Assembly (NCBI RefSeq): GCF_002863005.1 | Contig: NZ_PKDG01000049.1 | Location: forward strand, 124,001-188,000 | Length of the DNA: 64,000 nucleotides | Source: Pseudoxanthomonas sp. | GTDB lineage: Bacteria > Pseudomonadota > Gammaproteobacteria > Xanthomonadales > Xanthomonadaceae | Reading direction: 5' to 3' | Shown here: positions 20,801 through 29,354 of the stretch, in pieces | How the letters are laid out: each line of letters begins with the position of its first letter | Position numbering within the stretch: the stretch's first letter is position 1 | Program-made: the position numbers and the translations under genes | Notes under the pieces: generated by a model | Seen by the model: only the letters and a program-made list of their open reading frames with translations | What the model was told of the DNA's origin: nothing | Databases searched by the model: none

Positions 20801-21603
20801 ATTTCTATCCGGCGCGCGGTTGGAACACGGGCTTCACCCTGTCGCAAGGAGAACTGGAGAACGCACGATCCGGTGGCGTGGTGGATCGTCGCGCGGTCAG
20901 CGTGTCAGGCGGCCACACCTCGCCGGAGACCGACTGGCAGAGCAAGCTGGAATGGCGTGAGGACACCGGTGCGGAACAGCGCGAGCAGTGGGTCAGCACC
21001 ACGCGTCTGACCCATCGCTTCAGCGACAGCTGGCGCATCGCGGCCCGCCTGAACTATGCGGACACCGACGACCGGCTCAATCCGCAGGAAGGCGCCAAGT
21101 TCATCGAGGGCAGCGTGGGCTTCGCCTACCGACCCTGGAACAGCGAGCGATGGGGCCTGTTCGGGCGCTACACCTATCTGTACGACCTGGCGAGCATGGG
21201 TCAGCTGGGCGGCGCGGAGGTCGACCAGCGCTCGCAGATCGTCTCGCTGGAAGGTGTGTACAAGCACGACCAGCACTGGGAGTTCGCCGGCAAGCTGTCG
21301 CGTCGCGAAGGCGAGGTGCGCCTGGGGCGGGGCACCGGCGCGTGGCTGGACTCGGCCACCACGTTCGGCGCCGTGCAGGCACGGTACGAACTGCGCACCC
21401 GGTGGCATGTGCTGGGCGAGTACCGCTGGCTGGACGTCGAGGACGGCGGTGCACGGCAAGGCTTCCTGGTCGGCGTCGACCGCGACCTCAACAAGCACTT
21501 CCGCATCGGTGCGGGGTACAACTTCACCCGTTTCAGCGACGACCTGACGGACTTCGACTTCGATCATCGCGGCTGGTTCGTCAACATGACCGGTACGTAC
21601 TGA
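17890..21603 (+). CDS. large outer-membrane beta-barrel protein, partner of the repeat protein
   Basis: A 1237-residue exported protein. A signal peptide (about 1-28, ending MVAAQ) precedes a periplasmic-type region with beta-sandwich character to about residue 400. The remainder has alternating aromatic/polar strands with the GNYATGITGTEFGQY segment and ends in ...GWFVNMTGTY, a terminal aromatic typical of Bam-inserted barrels. It starts 11 bases after the repeat-protein stop, and its Shine-Dalgarno (GAGGGGG) overlaps that stop. This strongly suggests co-expression. ATG 17902 is an alternative start. I do not recognise a named family. A platform that anchors or secretes the repeat protein is inferred from coupling only. 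Confidence 0.7.
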   Translation: MDKRMKMKLLDYTLITLLAGAAPMVAAQEAATTADNPAQGEGATVTCDTERCTSEDGLFFRLRTRSYDDPVTQATGAHATSVALQPDRRVTVQAASPAKAVVTGKFSIDLPGGGAIWATEDPTLGQPELSVSAPSFAAFDGTGILKPVPFYVRGNYPAFIARLEISVYRASDADLIEPLATVPLDVAAVTRAEWDGALPAKYRFRKGDELVYVLRATGADGQVDETLPRTLQLVSPEEAERGATALRTSTERQLGNALSTEQAQAQSLIDDVFAGNGLRQQNIPLYGSRVRIQGRNLPADAALRINGQEYPVDLERKFVAEYLVPVGKHRFDIAVGGHGDGEAPTPSHSLDIDVTGRYFFGVGLADVTIAQNRISGSSASFQGDARYQDDVISDGRLAFYGKAKWRGKYLVTAQADTTERDLERLFDGFTQADPQDIFRRLDPDLYYPVYGDDSNTYRDVDTMGRFYLRVDWDKNQALWGNYATGITGTEFGQYQRSLYGAALNWRSNASNRWGDAGSELRVFGSQPESAPGHNEFIGTGGSLYYLRHTDLLPGSDVVTLEVRDRTTGRTENRVVLQRGTDYEIDELQGRLLLTRPLAQISRDNNPTLTRDAPLDGLEQRLLVDYEWVPSGFDADELTVGLRGKHWFGDHVGVGATYIDESRAGEDYTLKGGDLTLQAGKGTFVKAEYARSESFGLPAFFSDNGGLSFIQQNDTALNREGEAKALEARANFKGLGWTEHDWSAGAWWRRTDAGYSVSRYDNGLPVTEYGAEVLGQFDQNIRLYSRYTRAERGTDTLDQAQATVEWRISDDGTLGVEVRRVNEESGAVDAAGTLAALKYQHRIGSAWDVYGVAQFTVDDDGGQYADNDAYTLGARHLFGDNSSIGAEVTDGDRGNAATVNAEYRITPEHTFYGGYTHSTDTTGYDSLFNPQGQNGWTLGQRWRISNQANVFNESQFLKERDTSGLAHTFGMDFYPARGWNTGFTLSQGELENARSGGVVDRRAVSVSGGHTSPETDWQSKLEWREDTGAEQREQWVSTTRLTHRFSDSWRIAARLNYADTDDRLNPQEGAKFIEGSVGFAYRPWNSERWGLFGRYTYLYDLASMGQLGGAEVDQRSQIVSLEGVYKHDQHWEFAGKLSRREGEVRLGRGTGAWLDSATTFGAVQARYELRTRWHVLGEYRWLDVEDGGARQGFLVGVDRDLNKHFRIGAGYNFTRFSDDLTDFDFDHRGWFVNMTGTY

Positions 21604-21629
21604 GCGGTCCGGGTGCGGCCAGCATGAGG

Positions 21630-21656
21630 GAAGGCGGGTTTCGGTCCGCCTTCTCC
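21630..21656 (+). terminator. terminator after the outer-membrane pair
   Basis: GAAGGCGG (21630-21637) pairs with CCGCCTTC (21646-21653), with a short inner wobble stem and TTCG loop. The T-run is weak (TTCTCC). It lies 26 bases after the stop. Confidence 0.55.
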
Positions 21657-21738
21657 CGGGCATCGCGTACGGTGCCGCAGGACACACCGTCCTTGCCCCT
21701 GCGACGCGCTGTCGCAGGCCATCGCCGATAATGGGCGC

Positions 21739-23001
21739 ATGGAATCCGTGAAGACTCGATCGGCCGCACCCGCTTCGCTCTGGTCCGGTCGCGGACTGGT
21801 GCTGCTCGGCATCGTGCTGTCCGCTTTCAACCTGCGTACCGCGGTCACCTCGCTGACGCCGTTGCTCGACATGCTGGGCGACACGTTCGGTTTCGGTGCC
21901 ACCCTCACCGGCGTGTTCGGCATGCTGCCGACCGCGGCGTTCGCGCTGTTCGGCGTGGCTACGCCTGCATTGGCGCACCGCATCGGCCTGGAACGGACGG
22001 CGCTGCTGGCCATGCTGCTGGCGATGCTCGGCCTGCTGCTGCGCAGTGCGGCGGGCGACACGACGGCCCTGATGGCGGCTTCGCTCACCGCGCTGGCCGG
22101 CATGGGCATCGGCAACATCGTGCTGCCGCCGCTGGTGAAGCGCTACTTCGCCGACCGCGTGGGCACGGTCAGCACGCTGTACATCACCGTGCTGCAGGCC
22201 GGCACCATCCTGCCGGCGCTGGTTGCCGTGCCGGTCATGGAAGCGGCCGGCTGGCGCGTCTCGCTGGGCCTGTGGGCGGTCTTCGCCGCCGCGTCGGCGG
22301 TGCCGTGGTGCCTGGTGCTGTGGCAGGAGCGACAACGCAACACCCCGCTCGCCCGCGCGCACGACGCAGCGGTTGCCGTCGATGATGAAGCGCCCGAGCT
22401 GGCGGCACCGCGACCACAGGGCCGCGCATGGCGCTCGCCGGTCGCGTGGGGCATGGCGCTGATGTTCGGCATGACCTCGCTGGTGACCTATTCGATGTTC
22501 ACCTGGCTGCCCAAGCTGCTGGTCGAAGCAGGCGGCACGCCGGCGCTGGGCGGCACCATGGTGGCGCTCTTCTCGACCCTGGGGCTGGTGGCATCGCTGA
22601 CCATGCCGCTGATCGCCGTGCGCATGCGCAATCCGTTCATCGTGGTGGTGGTCTGCGCGGGCTTCTACGCCGCCGCGTTCGCCGGCCTGCTGCTCGCACC
22701 GATGGCGGCACCTGCGCTGTGGGTCGCGCTGCTCGGCCTAGGCCCCAGCACGTTCCCGCTGTCGCTGACGATGATCAACCTGCGCACGCGCACGCCCGAA
22801 GGCTCCGCGGCGCTGTCCGGCTTCATGCAGGGCGTAGGCTACACGCTGTCCTGCGCTGGACCGCTGGCGTTCGGCCTGCTGCACGAGCACACGCATGGCT
22901 GGACGCTGCCGATGGCGTTCCTGGGCGCATGCGTCGGCGTGCTGCTGGTTGGCGGGTACCTCGCATGCAAGCCGCGGTACCTCGAAGATACCTGGCAGTA
23001 G
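21739..23001 (+). CDS. MFS transporter of the CynX/NimT (cyanate permease) type
   Basis: A 420-residue inner-membrane transporter with about twelve hydrophobic helices. The first helix carries SAFNLRTAVTSLTPLL, the conserved RTA segment of the CynX/NimT group. MGIGNIVLPPLVKRYF is also typical. Members move cyanate, 2-nitroimidazole or unknown organic anions, so the substrate cannot be named. A central Pro/Ala/Glu-rich cytoplasmic loop separates the two six-helix halves. The upstream gap has a GATAAT box (21726-21731) very close to the start, so the leader may be short. Confidence 0.8.
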   Translation: MESVKTRSAAPASLWSGRGLVLLGIVLSAFNLRTAVTSLTPLLDMLGDTFGFGATLTGVFGMLPTAAFALFGVATPALAHRIGLERTALLAMLLAMLGLLLRSAAGDTTALMAASLTALAGMGIGNIVLPPLVKRYFADRVGTVSTLYITVLQAGTILPALVAVPVMEAAGWRVSLGLWAVFAAASAVPWCLVLWQERQRNTPLARAHDAAVAVDDEAPELAAPRPQGRAWRSPVAWGMALMFGMTSLVTYSMFTWLPKLLVEAGGTPALGGTMVALFSTLGLVASLTMPLIAVRMRNPFIVVVVCAGFYAAAFAGLLLAPMAAPALWVALLGLGPSTFPLSLTMINLRTRTPEGSAALSGFMQGVGYTLSCAGPLAFGLLHEHTHGWTLPMAFLGACVGVLLVGGYLACKPRYLEDTWQ

Positions 23002-23109
23002 CAAGCCCTCAGGTGGGCCGAGTCGAAGGCGATCCCATCGTGCTGGCCCTCCATTGCGGAGATACTGGGTATCGCCGTACTCCGCTCATCCTGCGAAGCG
23101 GGACAAGGC

Positions 23110-24006
23110 TTAACCCCCCAACTTGATCTCCAGTTTCGCCCGCATCTGCTGGCGGAACTTCGTCGCCAGCGCGGCGAAACCCGCGCCCGTCGGGTGCATC
23201 TCGTCGAACCACTGGTCGCTGCGGGTCAGTACGCCGCGCAGGTCGACGAAGTCGAAGACCTTGCCGGTAGTACGGTCGTCGCGCAGCGGCACCAGCACGC
23301 GGTCGACGAACCCGTCGATCAGCAGGCGCGCGAACTCGCGTTGCTGCTCGATGCGTGGCAACACGTGCGCGACCTTGTTGCCGATCCACGGGCCCACGCC
23401 TTTCTTCAACAGCGCGGCGGCACCCAGGTTGCCCAGGGTCAGCTGCGCGGCGCGGCCGAGCTCGCGCGGGTAGTCGTAGGTGTGCGCCAGGATCGGCGTG
23501 TGCGGACGAATGGCCTGGAAGGAGGTGACGAAGGCACGGTAGCGGTCCAGTACCTCGGCATAACGACCTGTGTCCACGACACGCTGGAACGCCGCCGCCG
23601 GGCTCATCGGTGCCGCCCCGCGGAACGTGGCCTGCAGGAAGGTGTCGACGAAGTCGTTGCCGCCTGCACTGACCAGCACCAGGTCGAATTCGAACCCGCG
23701 ATACCACGTGGACAGGTCGCGGATGCCGCTGGCCGCGAACATGTCGGTTGCCAGATCCCCGCTGTCCTCGGTACGGAAGAACAGGCCGCCCGCCCCGAAC
23801 AGCGGCACGCCCTTCTTTTCGTCCTCCGGCGCGGGGTACACCAGCCAGTCCAGCAGGTTCATCGACAGTGGCGTGGAGAACCACGAGTCGCCTTCGCAGA
23901 ACACGATGGGCGTGGAGGCGAAGGCGGCGGGCTTGCGGGCGAGGGCGCGGTACAGCGTGCGGAATTCACCGCGGCGGGTGGTCATCAATGACTGCGAAGC
24001 GGGCAT
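23110..24006 (-). CDS. SGNH/GDSL-type hydrolase
   Basis: A 298-residue putative esterase/lipase of the SGNH fold. Block I is EGDSWFS (catalytic Ser), the oxyanion-hole block is SAGGNDF, and block V is DEMHPTGAGF (catalytic Asp and His). No signal peptide is seen, so it is probably cytoplasmic. The open frame extends far upstream, but ATG 24006 (MPASQSLMTTRRGEF) has GGAG eight bases before it and removes a low-complexity Arg-rich stretch. It converges on the transporter gene. The 108-base gap holds a branched hairpin (GCGGAG 23056-23061 with CTCCGC 23080-23085) but no T-run. Confidence 0.8.
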   Translation of the reverse strand: MPASQSLMTTRRGEFRTLYRALARKPAAFASTPIVFCEGDSWFSTPLSMNLLDWLVYPAPEDEKKGVPLFGAGGLFFRTEDSGDLATDMFAASGIRDLSTWYRGFEFDLVLVSAGGNDFVDTFLQATFRGAAPMSPAAAFQRVVDTGRYAEVLDRYRAFVTSFQAIRPHTPILAHTYDYPRELGRAAQLTLGNLGAAALLKKGVGPWIGNKVAHVLPRIEQQREFARLLIDGFVDRVLVPLRDDRTTGKVFDFVDLRGVLTRSDQWFDEMHPTGAGFAALATKFRQQMRAKLEIKLGG

Positions 24007-24704
24007 CGGGTGTCTCCATGGGGCAGGGGTCCCCTGAGGGGAGCAACGCACGGAGTGAGCCATGGCGGCCGTCACGTGCTGCGGACGACACTGCGCGCGT
24101 TGATACTGACATGGTGCGGGTGACGACTCGCCCCACAGGAGCGGCGTGCGAGCCTCAAAGACTCGCCGGCGACCCTCCGATGCCCATCGTCGAGTCGCAT
24201 GCACCTCGGATGCGACTCGAAAATCGTCGAGGGCGAGTGTCCACACTTCGGGGCTGCAAGCCTCCACGTGCCGGCCGCCAAGCCTTGGGTGTCGGCCGCA
24301 AGGCACGAAGCCTCGCGCTTCACCCGCCGCATGTCGGTGGCGAGGCTTCGGCCCTTGAAGCGACAAGCGTATCTGGCTCGCGCGCGACATTTCTTGTGTC
24401 GCCGGCGAAACGCTGGAGGTCACGCGCGCGCCTTTTCCGCTGAAGGGTGGGATTCGGAATCTTGTCGGCGAGGCGTCGAGGCTCGACGACGGCGGGCCGA
24501 CGTTCGCTGCGGGCACCTGGAAAGGGGAGGGTGAGCCTGCAAGGGTTGGACGCTGGTCACCGCACCTGTGTTCCGGACACGGGCGACCGCCGTTGGCTTT
24601 CCCATACCGGTGGTTTACAGGAAGTCACAACGACTTCCGGCAGGGGTTTGCCGACCGGGGCGGTGCTATCTAGTCGGTTTCCTGACACCGCTGGGGAGCA
24701 CCGC
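24007..24704. other. 700-base divergent intergenic region
   Basis: No gene is recognised. Open frames in all directions look like composition shadows. An 11-bp inverted repeat (TCGAGTCGCAT 24190-24200, complement 24210-24220, 9-base loop) is flanked by direct copies of ATCGTCGAG (24187-24195 and 24224-24232). Both neighbouring genes are transcribed away from this stretch, so their promoters must lie here. Confidence 0.45.
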
Positions 24705-25847
24705 ATGACCACCCGTCGTGACCTGTTCAAGCTGGGCGCGCTGGCCGCCGCCGCCGCCGCGCTGCCGTCGTTCGCCTCCGCCGCCAGCGAGACCAAGCCG
24801 GTGGGCAAGGCGGCCAAGCCGCTCAATATCCTGATCCTCGGCGGCACCGGCTTCACCGGACCGTTCCAGGTCGAATACGCGCTCAAGCGCGGCCACAAGG
24901 TCACGCTGTTCAACCGCGGCAAGCGCCCGTCGCCGGAGTGGCCGTCGACCGTCGAGCAGCTGCACGGCGACCGCAACACCGGCGACCTCGCCGCGCTGAA
25001 GGGGCGCAAATGGGACGTCTGCATCGACAACCCCACCAGCCTGCCGTTCTGGGTGCGCGATGCGGGAAAGGTGCTGAAGGGCAACGTGGGCCACTACCTC
25101 TTCATCTCCACCATCTCGGTGTATGCCGACGGCAGCAAGCCCGGCATCAACGAGACCTCGCCGCTGGCGCAGTACAAGGGCAAGGATGCGATGGCCGAAA
25201 CGCAGCAGACGCTGCGCGCCGACATCGAGAACCTTTATGGCCCGCTGAAGGCGCTGAGCGAAGCCGAAGCGCACAAGCAGTTCGGCAAGAACGTCACCAT
25301 CGTGCGGCCCGGTTACATCGTCGGCCCGCGCGACGAGACCGATCGCTTCACCTACTGGCCGCACCGCGTGGCGCAGGGAGGGGAGATCCTGGTGCCCGGC
25401 GATGGCCAGGACCCCATCCAGATCATCGACGGCCGCGACCTGGGCGAATGGATGATCCGCCTGGCCGAGGCCCGCACGCTGGGTACCTTCAACGCCTGCG
25501 GCCCGGACTCTTCGCTGTCGATGGACGCCATGCTGTACGGCTGCCAGGCCGTCACCGGTGGCGGCATGACGCTCACCCACGTGCCGCCGGCATTCCTCGA
25601 CGAGCAGCAGGTCGGCCTGCCGATCTGGGTGCCGTCGAAGGACAACCCGTACGCGGGCTACGGCGCGGTCAGCAACCAGCGTGCGATCGCCGCGGGGCTC
25701 ACGTTCCGTCCGCTCGCCACCACGGTGGAAGACCTGCTGGCGTGGTTCCGCAGCCTGCCGGCCGAGCGTCAGGCCAAACTGGGCGCGGGCATCACGCGCG
25801 AGAAGGAAGCCGAACTGCTCAAGGCGTGGCACGCGCGCAAGGGCTGA
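24705..25847 (+). CDS. Tat-exported NAD-dependent epimerase/dehydratase-like protein
   Basis: A 380-residue protein with a twin-arginine signal (TTRRDLFKLG then an Ala-rich h-region ending ASA, about 1-27). An extended short-chain dehydrogenase fold follows: ILILGGTGFTG dinucleotide-binding loop, LFNRGKRPSP, a YLFISTISVY strand, and IVRPGYIVGPRD, typical of sugar-nucleotide epimerases and isoflavone-reductase-like proteins. The catalytic YxxxK is not clear (LYGPLKALSE is nearest). The start ATG 24705 is preceded by GGGGAGC. Substrate unknown. Export of a folded cofactor-bound oxidoreductase is consistent with the Tat signal. Confidence 0.75.
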   Translation: MTTRRDLFKLGALAAAAAALPSFASAASETKPVGKAAKPLNILILGGTGFTGPFQVEYALKRGHKVTLFNRGKRPSPEWPSTVEQLHGDRNTGDLAALKGRKWDVCIDNPTSLPFWVRDAGKVLKGNVGHYLFISTISVYADGSKPGINETSPLAQYKGKDAMAETQQTLRADIENLYGPLKALSEAEAHKQFGKNVTIVRPGYIVGPRDETDRFTYWPHRVAQGGEILVPGDGQDPIQIIDGRDLGEWMIRLAEARTLGTFNACGPDSSLSMDAMLYGCQAVTGGGMTLTHVPPAFLDEQQVGLPIWVPSKDNPYAGYGAVSNQRAIAAGLTFRPLATTVEDLLAWFRSLPAERQAKLGAGITREKEAELLKAWHARKG

Positions 25848-25898
25848 GGCATCCCCGCGCGCGGGCGCGACCGCGACCGCGCCTGATACCGCGAGTCC

Positions 25899-27380
25899 CT
25901 ATCGCTCCCGACGCACCAGCGTGCGGTCCACCGGGCCGCGGCGCTGCCAGTCGGGCACGACGCGCTCGCTGGATATGCTGTCGGCGGATGCCGGCGTTCC
26001 CGTGCCCGTCGCCATCAGCGATGGAATCGATGCAGCGGTCGCTGCCTCGTCGAATTTCGGCGCGATGTCCGTGCCCTGCATGAGGCCCAGCGGCGCGTAG
26101 CCCGTATAGCCGGGGAACACCTGGCTGAGGTTGGCGTTGCCCATGCGGCGGATGAGGATCTCCGACATCACGCGGCGGTAGTCGGTGGTCACCGGCACGT
26201 CGCCGAAGGTAGGCGAGAGGGTTTCCGGATTCAGCCCGGGCCAGCTGCCGTAGAAGCGGCGCCCGTTGACCGGGCCACCCAGCACCAGCATCGGATTGCC
26301 GTAGCCATGATCGGTACCGCCGTTGGCGTTCGCCCGCACGCGACGGCCGAATTCCGACTGCACCACCACCGTCACCCGCGCCATCTCGCCGGTGCCATTG
26401 AGTTCGGCATAGAACGCGGCCAGCGCCTGCGACAGTTCGGCGATCTTGTTCTGGTAGTAGTGATAGCCACTGCCCGCGGTGCCCTGGCCCTCGTGCGTGT
26501 CCCAGCCGCCCAGGTCCAGCGTGGCGTAGCGCAGGCCCAGGTTGAAGCGGATGGTCTGCGCGATGGTCCACAACTGTTGCGCGAAATTGCCGGTCGGCCA
26601 GCTGGCCGGCAGGCTGGCGTAGCCCTGCTGCCCGATCAGGCGCAGCGCGCCGTCCGCGCGGCGGCCGTTGACCTCCATGCCGGTCTGGCCGTTCCACAGC
26701 GAGGCCACGGTCTCGCTGACGCCGCGCAGGCCGCTGGGCGAATCGCTGCGCGTACGCTGCCAGCTCCACGCGGTGGTGTTGAGCGAGAAGTCGGACGGGC
26801 TGCTCATGGTCAGCGCATCGATCGCGCCCATCAGGCCGGCGGGCTGCGTGCCGCTGACCCCGAGCGCCGGCAGGGTGCCGGTACCGTTGGGTCGCGTCTC
26901 CCAGGCGCGCGTCATCCAGCCGGTCGGCGAACCGTACTTCCCGGGCGTGCCCAGGTCGATGTACAGCTGCGCGTCGAAGTGGCTGCGCGTTACCGTCGTC
27001 GCCATGCCGCAGGCGTGCACGATGGCCATCCTGCCGTCGTTCCACAGGTCGCGCAGGCCGGTCGCGGACGGGTGCAGGCCGAAGCCGGTGCCGGCGCCGC
27101 CGGACAGCGTCAGCGGCAATGCACCGTACGCGCCACTGGTCTCGATCTTCAGGCTGGGGCGCGCTTCCTCGTAGAAGCCGCGGTCCACGCCATCGATCGG
27201 GACGACCAGGTTCAGGCCATCGATGCCGCCCCGCAGGAACAGGTGCACGACGGTGTCGTAGCTGTTGACGGCGGCATCGGCGGGGTCGGCGAACATCAGG
27301 CTGGCGCCGGTGGTGCCGACGATGGCGGCCGCGCCGCAGCCTTTGACGAACTCGCGTCGGGTCAGTCGGAAATCGGTCAT
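25899..27380 (-). CDS. Tat-exported DUF1501 protein
   Basis: A 493-residue periplasmic protein of the DUF1501 family, related to the alkaline phosphatase/sulfatase fold. A Tat signal is clear (LTRREFVKGCGAAAIVG). Family motifs include LFLRGGIDGLNLVVP, HFDAQLYID and GGWDTHEGQG. It is the second gene of a pair: GAGG before its start overlaps the stop of the DUF1800 gene seven bases upstream. DUF1501/DUF1800 pairs are common in Proteobacteria and Planctomycetes with no settled function. Confidence 0.85.
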   Translation of the reverse strand: MTDFRLTRREFVKGCGAAAIVGTTGASLMFADPADAAVNSYDTVVHLFLRGGIDGLNLVVPIDGVDRGFYEEARPSLKIETSGAYGALPLTLSGGAGTGFGLHPSATGLRDLWNDGRMAIVHACGMATTVTRSHFDAQLYIDLGTPGKYGSPTGWMTRAWETRPNGTGTLPALGVSGTQPAGLMGAIDALTMSSPSDFSLNTTAWSWQRTRSDSPSGLRGVSETVASLWNGQTGMEVNGRRADGALRLIGQQGYASLPASWPTGNFAQQLWTIAQTIRFNLGLRYATLDLGGWDTHEGQGTAGSGYHYYQNKIAELSQALAAFYAELNGTGEMARVTVVVQSEFGRRVRANANGGTDHGYGNPMLVLGGPVNGRRFYGSWPGLNPETLSPTFGDVPVTTDYRRVMSEILIRRMGNANLSQVFPGYTGYAPLGLMQGTDIAPKFDEAATAASIPSLMATGTGTPASADSISSERVVPDWQRRGPVDRTLVRRER

Positions 27381-27387
27381 CGTCGCC

Positions 27388-29256
27388 TCAGCGGCTCATG
27401 AATTCGGGAGTCATCAGGATCAGCGCCACCAGGCTGCGCAGGCGCTCGTGGTTGTAATGCCGCTTCAGGTCGCTGCCCTGCCACGTGTTGGTGTCGGTGA
27501 TGACGTAGGTGTTGGGGTCGCCGTTCTGGGCCATGAACGCCACCAATGCCTGCTTGCGCGCGGCCTCCGGCTGGTAGCCCAGCAGGCGCGTGCACCACCA
27601 GGTGACCAGGGTATTCGCGGTCCAGTTGGCGACGGGCACGTTCGCGCGCGTCGTGTCGACGATCGGGTGCAGCGGCACCTCGCCGTCCTTGGTTTCGGTC
27701 AGCCAGCCCAGCAGGCGCCAGGTCATGGCGTACGAGTTGGAACCCGACCACGCCAGGCCGGCATCGGGATACCCGTTCGGCGCCGGCCAGTTGTACGGGG
27801 TGTGGCCGGTGAACCCATAGAGCCACATGAAGTCGCCGCTGCGGCCATGGTCCAGCCTGAGCGTCCAGTCGCCGCCCAGCGTGCGCATCGCGGCCACGGC
27901 GCAGTCGAACGGGCGGCGGTTCTTCTGGCCGAAGCTGTTGATGAAATCGTCGGAATTCAGGATGTGCCGCAGCACCAGTTCGATCTGGTTCGGGGCGCGC
28001 CAGTTGGCGCGGAAGATCGCGGCCGCGCTGTCGATCAACGCCTGCTTGGGCGTGTCGCTGATGAATCGGCGGATCAGCTTCTTGCAGATGAACTTGGCCA
28101 CGCGCGGATGGCTGGCCAGGCGGTCCAGCACATCGCGGCCGTCCTTGAGCGCCGGTTGTTCGGGATAGATCAGCATGCCGAGCAGGAACTTCGGCCCGGC
28201 GTCGTGCCATGACTGCCGATAGACGAACGTACCGTCGTTCTCGGTGGGGAACTGCCAGTGCCCGTTCTTCGCCGACCAGCCGGTGAACGCGGCGGAGGTT
28301 TCGTACACGTCGATGTCGGTGTAACCGATCGGGTACGCCGGATCCTCGGGGCAGGGCGGCACCTGGAACGGATCCATGAAGCCCAGGTAGTTCTCGGCCC
28401 CGAAGGTGTGCAGCTCCAGCAGCTCCCGGGCGAAGTTCTCGTTCGGGCCCGAGCGCGAATTGCTGATGTTGTCCAGGTAATACAGCATCGCCGTGCTCTG
28501 GGCCACGCCTTCCAGCATCGTGCGGAAGTTGCCCTTGGCGTTGGCGCGGATCACGTCGCGGTCGTAGTGCACGAACACGGGTCCCACGCTGAAGTCGGTG
28601 CCCAGCACGTTGAAGTGGTCGTGCCAGAAGTTCACCAGCACTTCGCGCAGCTGGCGGCGCGAGTACACCGCGCGCACGAAGGCGGCACGCTGCACCTCGT
28701 TGGCGGGGCGCATGCGGATGTTGTATTCCGGGTCCGGAACCACGTGGTCGGCCCACAGCTGGGCGAGCGACTTGTTGAGCGTGGTGTAGCCGCCGGCGGT
28801 GAGGCGAGTGGTGACTGCGCTGTCGTCGATCGCATCCCAGTTGAGCTGCCAGTCGACATAGTTGGCCAGGCGCTGGCGGTCGCTGCTGCCGAGCGCATTG
28901 AACTCGGCGACCGTGGTGGCGGTGGCGCCGTAGCTCAGGTTGTTGAGTGCCTGCACGGCGAACGGCGGGCGAGCCAGGGTCAGCAGCCGGGGATTCGACT
29001 GTCCCATCATCACGCGGCCACCGGTCGGCACGGCCACGGCGTCCGGTGCGGGCGTGGTGTCCTTGGGACTGGCGCGCTCGCCGCCTTTCCAGCCGTACAG
29101 GCGATTCAGGCGCTGACGGACCTGCGTGCCGATGTCGGCGGTCGCCACCGGCGGTCGTTCGGGGCCGGCGTCGCGCCGGGCGCGTGCGCCGACGGCCGTG
29201 CGCCGGAGTGGGCCACGCGCGGCGAGCCGACGCCACGGGACGGTGTAGTACGCCAT
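27388..29256 (-). CDS. DUF1800 family protein
   Basis: A 622-residue protein of the DUF1800 family. Recognised by NNLSYGATATTVAEFNALG near the N-terminus, VYSRRQLREVLVNFWHDHFNV, NFARELLELHTFGAENY and KFICKKLIRRFI. It lacks a clear classical signal peptide; the Arg-rich N-terminus (VPWRRLAARGPLRR) is unusual. It is the first gene of the DUF1800-DUF1501 operon. Its product is presumed to work with its exported partner in the envelope; this is inference from pairing. Confidence 0.82.
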   Translation of the reverse strand: MAYYTVPWRRLAARGPLRRTAVGARARRDAGPERPPVATADIGTQVRQRLNRLYGWKGGERASPKDTTPAPDAVAVPTGGRVMMGQSNPRLLTLARPPFAVQALNNLSYGATATTVAEFNALGSSDRQRLANYVDWQLNWDAIDDSAVTTRLTAGGYTTLNKSLAQLWADHVVPDPEYNIRMRPANEVQRAAFVRAVYSRRQLREVLVNFWHDHFNVLGTDFSVGPVFVHYDRDVIRANAKGNFRTMLEGVAQSTAMLYYLDNISNSRSGPNENFARELLELHTFGAENYLGFMDPFQVPPCPEDPAYPIGYTDIDVYETSAAFTGWSAKNGHWQFPTENDGTFVYRQSWHDAGPKFLLGMLIYPEQPALKDGRDVLDRLASHPRVAKFICKKLIRRFISDTPKQALIDSAAAIFRANWRAPNQIELVLRHILNSDDFINSFGQKNRRPFDCAVAAMRTLGGDWTLRLDHGRSGDFMWLYGFTGHTPYNWPAPNGYPDAGLAWSGSNSYAMTWRLLGWLTETKDGEVPLHPIVDTTRANVPVANWTANTLVTWWCTRLLGYQPEAARKQALVAFMAQNGDPNTYVITDTNTWQGSDLKRHYNHERLRSLVALILMTPEFMSR

Positions 29257-29354
29257 GCGGATTTCCCTGCCTTCCCCGGAATGCGGGAAGTATTGTGCAA
29301 GCGCGATGCCCCGTTTGGGACCGCGCGCACAGGCCGGTCACGCCATGGGTGGCC

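Noticed and set aside
24007-24516. N-terminal extension of the SGNH hydrolase
   Set aside because: Low-complexity, no conserved residues; ATG 24006 has a good ribosome site.
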